DNA from: Patescibacteria group bacterium
Lineage (GTDB): Bacteria; Patescibacteriota; Patescibacteriia; UBA9934
Assembly: GCA_018896835.1 (NCBI GenBank)
Contig: JAHILS010000030.1
Coordinates: 1 to 17,205, forward strand
Reading direction: 5' to 3'
Length of the DNA: 17,205 nt
The position numbers and the translations under genes were made by a program. Positions 12,013-17,205 of this stretch are shown in pieces (positions within the stretch are counted from its first letter, which is position 1; every line of letters begins with the position of its first letter). The notes under the pieces are model-generated. The model ran no database searches. It saw nothing but the letters and a program-made list of their open reading frames with translations, and was not told the origin of the DNA.

Positions 12013-12061
12013 CCCCGAGTCGCTGACCCGGGGCCTAGCCCTGAACCGCAATGGTTCAGGG
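12013..12061 (+). terminator. Double-hairpin terminator of the GC-rich island
   Basis: The first hairpin CCCCGAGTCGC...GACCCGGGG (12013-12033) is the same as the core at 7729-7749. It is followed by CCCTGAACC/GGTTCAGGG (12039-12047, 12053-12061) and TTTCG. Compared with the gpmI terminator, the right arm looks split by about 26 extra bases that carry the second hairpin. Confidence 0.6.
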
Positions 12062-12084
12062 TTTCGCGCGTCTATAATCTTTAC

Positions 12085-12124
12085 CATCCCTGGCTTGACC
12101 CATCTAACATGTCTTGATCAGGAA
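12085..12124. repeat. Dispersed 40-base repeat, copy 2
   Basis: Begins CATCCCTGGCTTGACCC, the partner of 11093-11132 in direct orientation (31 of 40 identical). Confidence 0.6.
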
Positions 12125-12156
12125 TCTGTCAATTATTAAATTCAACTATAAATAAT

Positions 12157-12183
12157 GGATCCCGGCTCAAAGGCCGGGATGAC
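12157..12183. repeat. REP-type hairpin (GGATCCCGGC...GCCGGGATGAC)
   Basis: ATCCCGGC (12159-12166) pairs with GCCGGGAT (12173-12180) across TCAAAG. Sequences of the form GGATCCCGGCTC-AAGGCCGGGATGAC are common dispersed intergenic repeats in many bacteria. Confidence 0.65.
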
Positions 12184-12263
12184 AAAATAGTTAACACCAA
12201 AGGCTTGGACCTTAATAATCCCTACAAAAATTTACTTAAATTATCAAATATTAGCAAAACAAA

Positions 12264-12301
12264 TTTTTCATACTTTGAACGATCGTCCATACTATGAAAA
12301 A
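12264..12301. repeat. Palindrome C: 38-bp imperfect palindrome downstream of xerD
   Basis: TTTTTCATACTTTGAACGA and the right half match as complements at 16 of 19 positions, centred on ACGATCGT. Its reverse complement is identical to palindrome D except for one base. It lies 63 bases past the xerD stop. The left flank holds ATTAGC, which also flanks D and E. Confidence 0.88.
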
Positions 12302-12364
12302 TATCTCACAATCCAAACTCAAGTTTACTTTCTACTCTCTACATTAAACTTTTTACCCTTCTAG

Positions 12365-13297
12365 CTACCTCTTACCATGAAACTTTTTATGCACATTTTT
12401 AAGCTCCCTGTCAGTAACGTGCGTGTAAATCTGGGTTGTGGTGATTGATTCGTGCCCAAGCATTGCCTGAACTGAGCGAATGTCAGCTCCGTTTCGAAGT
12501 AGGTCAGTGGCAAAAGTATGACGAAGTGTGTGTGGAGTAATCTTTTTTGTAATCCCAGCCTCTGTGGCGTAACGCTCCACAATTCGTTGAATCGAACGTG
12601 GTGAAAGTGGTAAAAGATCGCGATGATTCTTAGCTCTGTCATGCCCAACAAACAAATACGGCGAAGCGTCCATCCTGGAATCAATGTAGTTCTTCACAGC
12701 ACTAATGGCAGACTCTGACATAAATACTACGCGGTGCTTACTTCCCTTACCCTTAACAGTAAACTCAACCCGTTTTAAGTTTACGTCTTTTATTCTAAGC
12801 TCAGACAGTTCTGACACACGCAAACCAGTTGAAAACAGCATTTCCAAAACAGCACGATCACGCTTACCAATCAAACCCTTAGCATCCTTGGTCGCATTTA
12901 TCATCCGTCGCAATTCTTCTTCTTCCAAAAACTCAATCTTACGCGTACCAGTTTTGGCAAGCTCGATTTTGTCAGGCAACATCGTCTTAACGTCACGCTT
13001 TGCTAAAAACTTCAAAAAAGATCGAAGAGCAATTAGATGATAATTCTGTGTGGATTTCTTCAAATTCACTTCATCCCGGCCCTCAACTGATCTGTTTAAA
13101 TATAATCGATATTTTCGAATTAATTCCTGATCAATTTTTGCCGGCACTGGATGTTTGGCCCAATCTGCAAATCGTTGCAGATAAAAATCATAATTTCGAA
13201 TAGTGCGTGCCGATCGTCCACGCTCAACTTCCAGATACTCCAAGAATAAACGGATATATTTTTGCAGTTCGCTCTGCTTTGTCTTTGGTTTTGTCAT
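12365..13297 (-). CDS. xerD: XerC/XerD-type tyrosine recombinase
   Basis: This protein of about 310 residues has an N-terminal SAM-like core-binding domain (about 8-100, LQKYIRLFLEYLEVERGRSARTIRNY) and a catalytic domain (about 120-305). All active residues are present: R160 (STGLRVSEL), K184 (VKGKGSKHR), H256 and R259 (TPHTLRHTFAT), H282 (LGHES), and nucleophile Y291 (TQIYTHV). Xer recombinases resolve chromosome dimers at dif, and relatives move genetic elements. XerC and XerD cannot be told apart here. TATAAT lies exactly 8 bases before the ATG at 13297, suggesting a leaderless message. A GTG two codons earlier is possible. It is bracketed by palindromes C and D. Confidence 0.93.
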   Translation of the reverse strand: MTKPKTKQSELQKYIRLFLEYLEVERGRSARTIRNYDFYLQRFADWAKHPVPAKIDQELIRKYRLYLNRSVEGRDEVNLKKSTQNYHLIALRSFLKFLAKRDVKTMLPDKIELAKTGTRKIEFLEEEELRRMINATKDAKGLIGKRDRAVLEMLFSTGLRVSELSELRIKDVNLKRVEFTVKGKGSKHRVVFMSESAISAVKNYIDSRMDASPYLFVGHDRAKNHRDLLPLSPRSIQRIVERYATEAGITKKITPHTLRHTFATDLLRNGADIRSVQAMLGHESITTTQIYTHVTDRELKNVHKKFHGKR

Positions 13298-13305
13298 ACA
13301 CACTT

Positions 13306-13334
13306 ATTATACGACACAAAAGGGGGATGGTGAA
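13306..13334 (-). promoter_or_regulatory. Promoter of xerD
   Basis: On the minus strand TTCACC (13329-13334), 17-base spacer, TATAAT (13306-13311), then 8 bases to the ATG. Palindrome D ends 34 bases upstream of the -35. Confidence 0.7.
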
Positions 13335-13368
13335 GTAAAAGCGTATTTTTAAAAATTAGCCAAATAAA

Positions 13369-13406
13369 TTTTTCATAGTATGAACGATCGTTCAAAGTAT
13401 GAAAAA
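13369..13406. repeat. Palindrome D: 38-bp palindrome upstream of xerD
   Basis: TTTTTCATAGTATGAACGA, then the right half ending AAAGTATGAAAAA, centred on ACGATCGT. It equals the reverse complement of palindrome C at 37 of 38 bases. The core GAACGATCGTTC also fits a GAAC-N4-GTTC LexA-type box. The left flank ATTAGCCAAATAAA resembles that of C in the same direction, although the core is inverted. Confidence 0.9.
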
Positions 13407-13500
13407 ATTTCACATCTGTTTTTCACCCCCAACCTGACACGTCGAAAAACCTCCTCCTATCGTCGGGGTGGGAAATTAAACAAATTCGCAAGACGTATCC

Positions 13501-13530
13501 TTGACAAAATTAGCCAATCCAAGCTAGTAT
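13501..13530 (+). promoter_or_regulatory. Promoter of rpsO
   Basis: Perfect -35 TTGACA (13501-13506), 18-base spacer, TAGTAT (13525-13530). Start of transcription near 13537 gives a leader of about 75 bases, long enough for the S15 feedback structures known in other bacteria, though no known type is recognisable. Confidence 0.65.
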
Positions 13531-13611
13531 ATGCCCATAACTCATGGCCGTTGACCAAGGTTTTGCGACTGAGCAGACGCATAACTTAGATCATCGGTGT
13601 AACACAAAAAT

Positions 13612-13887
13612 ATGCTCGACAAATCAAAAAAGCAGAAGTTAATTGCCAAGTTCAAAACCCATGCAACTGACACAGGCTCCCCACAAGTCCAGATCGCTAT
13701 TCTTACCGAGGAAATCAAGGAACTTACAAAGCACTTGAAATCACACAAAAAAGACTTTAGCTCACGTCGTGGACTTATCAAAAAAGTTACTGAACGCCGA
13801 CGCCTCATGCGTTACATCAAGCGTGAAGATGAAAAAGCATACAAAGAGATCATCGAAGCTCTCAAGTTGCGCCCAATCAATGAATAA
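13612..13887 (+). CDS. rpsO: 30S ribosomal protein S15
   Basis: This 91-residue protein shows the S15 signature: THATDTGSPQVQIAILTEEIKELTKHLKSHKKDFSSRRGL, then KKVTERRRLMRYIKREDEKAYKEIIEALKLR. It binds 16S rRNA in the central domain and is often autoregulated. The N-terminal initiator region MLDKSKKQKLIAKFK fits the family, and the length is standard (about 89). No Shine-Dalgarno is visible before the ATG. It heads the run rpsO-NYN-pnp, and a hairpin with a T-rich tail separates it from the next gene. Confidence 0.97.
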   Translation: MLDKSKKQKLIAKFKTHATDTGSPQVQIAILTEEIKELTKHLKSHKKDFSSRRGLIKKVTERRRLMRYIKREDEKAYKEIIEALKLRPINE

Positions 13888-13896
13888 TTAAATCAG

Positions 13897-13934
13897 GTCC
13901 GGTCTTCTTGATCGGACTTTGATCTTTTCTTAAA
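13897..13934 (+). terminator. Terminator or attenuator after rpsO
   Basis: GTCCGGTC (13897-13904) pairs with GATCGGAC (13910-13917) with one G-T pair and loop TTCTT. It is followed by a T-rich tract, TTTGATCTTTTCTT. Read-through into the NYN gene is possible because only 19 bases remain to its ATG. Confidence 0.65.
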
Positions 13935-13952
13935 ACTTATCTTAATTTATTT

Positions 13953-14504
13953 ATGTTAGAGACCCCAAACAGACGCATCGGTGTTTTCATTGATGTGCAA
14001 AACATGTATTACAGTGCCCGCAATATTTTTAACCGCAAAGTTAATTTCCCCCAGATCGTCAAAGAGTCAGTGGGTAATGGACAGTTAGTTCGAGCCATCG
14101 CCTATGCCGTCACCACCAAGGCAGGCGAGGAAAGTGCTTTTCTTGAGGCCTTGGAAAAACAAGGTATCGAAGTTATTGCCAAAGACTTGGTTGAATTTCA
14201 ATCTGGTCAGAAAAAAGCCAATTGGGACGTTGGTATAGCAATTGATGTTGTTCGCATGCTTGATATGCTTGACGTTGTTGTTCTTGTTTCAGGTGATGGT
14301 GACTTTGCTCCGCTAGCAGACTATGTTCGTGGTCACGGTCGCTTATTCCATGTTGTTTCATTCCGCGAGTCAACATCGTCCGAGCTTTTAGACGTAGCTG
14401 ATATTTACTCAAATATTTCAGATCAACCTGATGTATACTTGATTGGTGAAAAAGAAGTAAAAAAACCAGTCTTAAAAAAGAAGTCAATCCTAAAACCGAT
14501 ATAA
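13953..14504 (+). CDS. NYN-domain protein (LabA/DUF88-like putative ribonuclease)
   Basis: This 183-residue protein has a PIN-like NYN fold: FIDVQNMY with D14 and N17, QKKANWDVGIAIDVVRM with D92 and D98, and LVSGDGDFAPLADYVRGHG with D115 and D117. These acidic residues are the metal-binding set of LabA/DUF88 proteins, many of which are thought to be RNases. A basic tail (KEVKKPVLKKKSILK, about 167-181) could bind nucleic acid. Its position between rpsO and pnp, genes of ribosome assembly and RNA decay, suggests a role in RNA processing (inference). In proteobacteria rpsO and pnp are direct neighbours. No Shine-Dalgarno. A TATCTT lies 9 bases before the ATG. Confidence 0.9.
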   Translation: MLETPNRRIGVFIDVQNMYYSARNIFNRKVNFPQIVKESVGNGQLVRAIAYAVTTKAGEESAFLEALEKQGIEVIAKDLVEFQSGQKKANWDVGIAIDVVRMLDMLDVVVLVSGDGDFAPLADYVRGHGRLFHVVSFRESTSSELLDVADIYSNISDQPDVYLIGEKEVKKPVLKKKSILKPI

Positions 14505-14509
14505 AAATA

Positions 14510-14527
14510 GCCTGTTCTCGAACAGGC
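14510..14527. terminator. Small hairpin after the NYN gene
   Basis: GCCTGTT/AACAGGC with loop CTCG begins 5 bases after the NYN stop. No T-run follows on the plus strand, so it is at most a weak terminator or an RNA-processing site. On the minus strand a short run, TATTTTTAT, follows. Confidence 0.45.
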
Positions 14528-14581
14528 AGAGCCTAGAAAACAATTTCTTGTCTCTGATTGTTCGATAATTAACTTATGCTT

Positions 14582-14649
14582 CGGCTTGAGACCGAGAGGT
14601 AGCTCAAGAATCTGATATTTGATTCTTGAAAGCCTTGGGCTTCAAGCCG
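14582..14649 (+). promoter_or_regulatory. Two-tier hairpin in the pnp leader
   Basis: CGGCTTGA (14582-14589) pairs with TCAAGCCG (14642-14649). Inside, TCAAGAATC (14604-14612) pairs perfectly with GATTCTTGA (14621-14629). It ends 16 bases before the pnp ATG. In E. coli a long leader hairpin of pnp is the site of RNase III cleavage and PNPase feedback, so an analogous role is plausible. Confidence 0.6.
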
Positions 14650-14665
14650 ACGCCCAATCTGTTAT

Positions 14666-16975
14666 ATGACACAGAAAACTTTTACCTGTGAGCTTGGTGA
14701 TAAAACAATCACCATTGAAACAGGAAAACTTGCCCAATCGGCAAATGCGAGCTGTACAGTTCGCTGTGGAGATACAGTTGTGCTTGTCACGGCTGTGATG
14801 TCCAAAGACCAAAGACCAGACATGGGATACTTTCCACTAATGGTCGATTATGAAGAAAAGCTTTATGCGGCTGGACGTATTAAAGGCTCACGATATATTA
14901 AGCGCGAAGGAAGACCAACCGACGAAGCTGTGCTTGTTGGTCGATTCATTGACCGGGCTGTTCGTCCATTGTTTGACGAAAGCTTACGTCGTGACGTGCA
15001 AATTATTGTAACCGCTCTTGCTTTTGATGGACAAAACGATCCTGATATTCTTGGCCTAATCGGAGCATCATGCGCACTTCACATGAGCGACATTCCGTGG
15101 AACGGACCAATTGGCGCTTTGCGAGTTTCCCAAGTTGGCGGAGAGTGGATTTTAAACCCAACCTACGCCCAGCGTGATGAGTCAATTTTTGACCTAGACA
15201 TTGCCGGAACAACCCAAAAAGTAATCATGATTGAAGCCCGAGCAAATGAAGCTGGTGAAGAGATAATACAAAAAGCTTTTGAGCACGGCATGCAAAACAT
15301 GCAACCAGTTATTGATCTAATTCAAAAGGTTAGATCAGAAATCGGAAAAGAAAAGCTTGATCTTAATTCATTAATGACTGATAAGGATCAAGAAATCAAA
15401 GAAAAACGTGAAGCGCTCGAGCAAAAAGCAAAGAGCTTTATGCGCCCAATCTTTGAAGAAAAAGTTTTGCGTGGATCGTTAAAAAACAAGTCACTAATTG
15501 GAGACGCTAAAGCTGATCTAGCAAAGAACCTCGAGGAATATCTAACAACAGAGGGGCACGAGGCAGACGAAATCGCTTATGCTAAAAATCTTATTTACAA
15601 CTTTGCTCAAGACGAAGCTTCACGAATAATCTTGGAAAAAGGAAAACGAATTGATGGTCGTGAGCTAACTCAAATTAGAGACCTTGTTGGAGAAGTTGCG
15701 CTTCTCCCACGCGTTCACGGATCAGGCATGTTTATGCGCGGAACAACTCAAGCACTTTCGGTTTGTACTTTGGGAGCACCTGGTGATGAGCAGACCATGG
15801 ACGGAATGGAACTGGTTGGTCAAAAGCGTTACATGCACCATTATAACTTCCCTCCATTTTCCGTGGGTGAAGCCAAACCACTGCGTGGCGCCAGTCGACG
15901 CGACATCGGCCATGGCGCACTTGCAGAAAAAGCCCTTGACCCAATGATCCCAGCCAAAGAAGACTTCCCTTATGCAATTCGAGTTGTGTCAGAAACACTT
16001 GATTCTAATGGATCAAGTTCAATGGCCTCAACCTGTGCTTCCACGCTTGCGCTTATGGATGCCGGCGTTCCAATCAAAGCGCCTGTGGCTGGAATCGCTA
16101 TGGGACTTGCCTCAAACGGCAAAGAATGGAAGGTACTTACTGACTTGCAAGACATCGAAGACGGACTTGGTGGAATGGACTTTAAAATCACTGGATCACG
16201 CGACGGAATTACAGCTATCCAGATGGATACCAAAACTGACGGAATTACCATGGAGATTATCAAGCAGGCGTTGACTCAGTCATACAATGCCAGAATGGAA
16301 GTACTTGATGTAATTGAAAAGACAATCTCTGCTCCTCGTACTGAACTTTCACTATTTGCTCCACGAATTATCAAGATGCAAATCCATCCAGATAAAATTC
16401 GTGAGGTTATCGGATCTGGCGGAAAGGTTATCAACGAAATCATTGCCACAACTGGAGTGCAGGCAATCGACATTGAGGACGATGGAATGTTGTTTATCAC
16501 CGCGCCTGACGCAGAGTCAGCAGCTAAAGCCCAAAAGCGTGTGGAAGACATTACTCGCACAATTGCACCTGGAGAAGAATTTGAAGGAACGGTCGACCGC
16601 CTAATGGACTTTGGAGCGATTGTTAGTTATTTGCCTGGTCGTGATGGACTGGTTCATGTTTCAGAACTTGCTCCATGGAGAGTTGATAAGGTTTCCGACA
16701 TTGTAAACGTTGGCGACAAGGTAAAAATTAAAGTCATTGAAGTCGATCCATCTGGAAAAACAAGTCTTTCCATGAAACAAGCAACTGGAAACGCTTACAC
16801 TGACGAAATGAAAGCTAAGGCCCAAAAACCAGGCGAAGGAGGCGGACGCCCAGGTGGTGATAGAGGCCCACGTTACGGTGGCGGACGCCCAGGCGGACAT
16901 CGTTCCGACGGCCCACGCCCACCTCGGCCTAACCGCCCATCAATCCCAACATCATTTCCTAAACGAGAAGAATAG
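14666..16975 (+). CDS. pnp: Polyribonucleotide nucleotidyltransferase (PNPase)
   Basis: This 769-residue enzyme performs phosphorolytic 3'-5' RNA decay as a trimer. Order of domains: first RNase PH fold (about 1-215), helical linker (about 235-320), second RNase PH fold (about 325-550), KH (567-632, GSGG loop 583-586) and S1 (636-705). Catalytic residues are present in RVVSETLDSNGSSSM (phosphate site, about S449-S452) and in DIEDGLGGMDFK (D499, D505). The C-terminal tail (about 722-769) is rich in Gly, Arg and Pro with GGRPGG repeats, a likely unstructured RNA-binding tail not found in E. coli PNPase. No Shine-Dalgarno is visible; the leader is structured. It ends at a strong terminator. Confidence 0.98.
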   Translation: MTQKTFTCELGDKTITIETGKLAQSANASCTVRCGDTVVLVTAVMSKDQRPDMGYFPLMVDYEEKLYAAGRIKGSRYIKREGRPTDEAVLVGRFIDRAVRPLFDESLRRDVQIIVTALAFDGQNDPDILGLIGASCALHMSDIPWNGPIGALRVSQVGGEWILNPTYAQRDESIFDLDIAGTTQKVIMIEARANEAGEEIIQKAFEHGMQNMQPVIDLIQKVRSEIGKEKLDLNSLMTDKDQEIKEKREALEQKAKSFMRPIFEEKVLRGSLKNKSLIGDAKADLAKNLEEYLTTEGHEADEIAYAKNLIYNFAQDEASRIILEKGKRIDGRELTQIRDLVGEVALLPRVHGSGMFMRGTTQALSVCTLGAPGDEQTMDGMELVGQKRYMHHYNFPPFSVGEAKPLRGASRRDIGHGALAEKALDPMIPAKEDFPYAIRVVSETLDSNGSSSMASTCASTLALMDAGVPIKAPVAGIAMGLASNGKEWKVLTDLQDIEDGLGGMDFKITGSRDGITAIQMDTKTDGITMEIIKQALTQSYNARMEVLDVIEKTISAPRTELSLFAPRIIKMQIHPDKIREVIGSGGKVINEIIATTGVQAIDIEDDGMLFITAPDAESAAKAQKRVEDITRTIAPGEEFEGTVDRLMDFGAIVSYLPGRDGLVHVSELAPWRVDKVSDIVNVGDKVKIKVIEVDPSGKTSLSMKQATGNAYTDEMKAKAQKPGEGGGRPGGDRGPRYGGGRPGGHRSDGPRPPRPNRPSIPTSFPKREE

Positions 16976-16993
16976 AAAACATCAAAAACAGCC

Positions 16994-17027
16994 ACAGCCA
17001 CCCAAACCCGGGTGGCTGTTTGATTTT
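16994..17027 (+). terminator. Intrinsic terminator of pnp
   Basis: ACAGCCACCC (16994-17003) pairs perfectly with GGGTGGCTGT (17010-17019) around AAACCC, followed by TTGATTTT. It is 18 bases after the pnp stop. Confidence 0.88.
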
Positions 17028-17047
17028 GGATTATTCGTAGGTTATTA

Positions 17048-17085
17048 TTTTTCATAAAGCTGACGATCGTCAATAGTTTGAAAAA
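17048..17085. repeat. Palindrome E: 38-bp imperfect palindrome after pnp
   Basis: TTTTTCATAAAGCTGACGA faces a right half that is complementary at 14 of 19 positions, with the same 38-base length, TTTTTCA/TGAAAAA ends and ACGATCGT centre as C and D. Read on the minus strand it is preceded by ATTAGC, as C and D are on the plus strand. It lies beyond the pnp terminator, so it is not needed to end pnp. Confidence 0.85.
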
Positions 17086-17179
17086 TGAGCTAATGGACAT
17101 TTTGTGTTGGTTTTTGACCTTGTCTGAGAGCCAAGTACCAAGCGGCAAGAACTAATTTTCTTTGAGGGGACAGGCCTCT

Positions 17180-17205
17180 ATGACATCTGAACAATTCTTT
17201 AAGCC
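17180..17205 (+). CDS. Start of an unidentified gene (partial)
   Basis: An ATG opens a frame MTSEQFFK that runs off the window. Upstream, GAGGGG lies 10 bases before the ATG and GAGG/CCTC forms a small hairpin just before it. The stretch is too short to identify. The call rests on an open frame after a long spacer and is tentative. Confidence 0.35.

Larger units (their letters stand above)
11990..12364. other. 375-base gene-free region of terminator and repeats
   Basis: No gene is visible. In order: a double hairpin terminator (12013-12061), dispersed repeat copy 2 (12085-12124), a REP-type GGATCCCGGC...GCCGGGAT hairpin (12157-12180), AT-rich sequence, and palindrome C (12264-12301), ending at the xerD stop. 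Confidence 0.7.
13304..13611. other. 308-base gene-free region between xerD and rpsO
   Basis: Contains the xerD promoter (minus, 13306-13334), palindrome D (13369-13406), a CACCCC/GGGGTG inverted repeat around 13424-13472, and the rpsO promoter (plus, 13501-13530) with a leader of about 75 bases. The string AAATTAGCCAA occurs twice (about 13354 and 13508). No gene is visible. Confidence 0.65.

Noticed and set aside
9758..17085. HIP1-type repeat or CRISPR array
   Set aside because: HIP1 is GCGATCGC, is cyanobacterial, and also occurs in coding DNA. The five sites are not regularly spaced and have no spacer-repeat pattern.
1..17205. TGA reassigned to glycine (as in some CPR groups)
   Set aside because: TGA ends real genes such as the 75-residue gene at 6127, and no in-frame TGA is needed to complete any gene.

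Overview
The window looks like a chromosomal segment of an AT-rich, streamlined bacterium, most likely a Candidate Phyla Radiation (Patescibacteria/Parcubacteria-type) member. That placement is an inference from compact core genes, short spacers, few Shine-Dalgarno sequences, a TrmB-type regulator and a gene order (polA-holA-rpsT, rpsO-NYN-pnp) that mixes core and odd genes. TGA is used as a stop (for example the ATGA overlap at 6124), so the code is standard at that codon.

Left part (1-4860, mostly minus strand): the tail of an unknown gene and a terminator, then rpsT (S20), holA (DNA polymerase III delta) and polA. A hairpin between polA and holA buries the holA start codon. Upstream of polA lies a 402-base non-coding stretch with nested inverted repeats (possible structured RNA), then a DUF3307-like membrane protein gene in a GC-richer island.

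Middle (4900-9650): a leaderless TrmB-family regulator, a small unknown gene overlapping gpmI (phosphoglycerate mutase), a convergent terminator, then a minus-strand run: a RelE/HigB-like toxin gene broken by a frameshift, its XRE antitoxin, a Nudix hydrolase and exodeoxyribonuclease III.

Accessory-looking part (9650-12360): a possible small RNA, two long perfect palindromes, tRNA-Arg(TCT), REP-like repeats, tRNA-His(GTG), a slipin/SPFH membrane protein, and a second GC-rich island with a cysteine-rich single-span membrane protein and an uncatalogued 48-residue membrane protein.

Right part (12360-17205): a complete XerC/D-type tyrosine recombinase flanked by two nearly identical 38-bp palindromes in inverted orientation, then rpsO (S15), a NYN-domain putative ribonuclease and pnp (PNPase), followed by a third 38-bp palindrome and the start of another gene.

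The most unusual signal is a family of five intergenic palindromes (9758, 9820, 12264, 13369, 17048), all centred exactly on ACGATCGT. I found that octamer nowhere else in the window. Three of them share 38-bp architecture with TTTTTCA/TGAAAAA ends, and two bracket the recombinase gene. They could be sites of a recombination or DNA-binding system. A second theme is leaderless transcription: polA, the TrmB gene, the toxin and xerD each have a -10 hexamer exactly 8 bases before the ATG, whereas the genes in the two GC-rich islands use strong Shine-Dalgarno sequences, suggesting a different origin.
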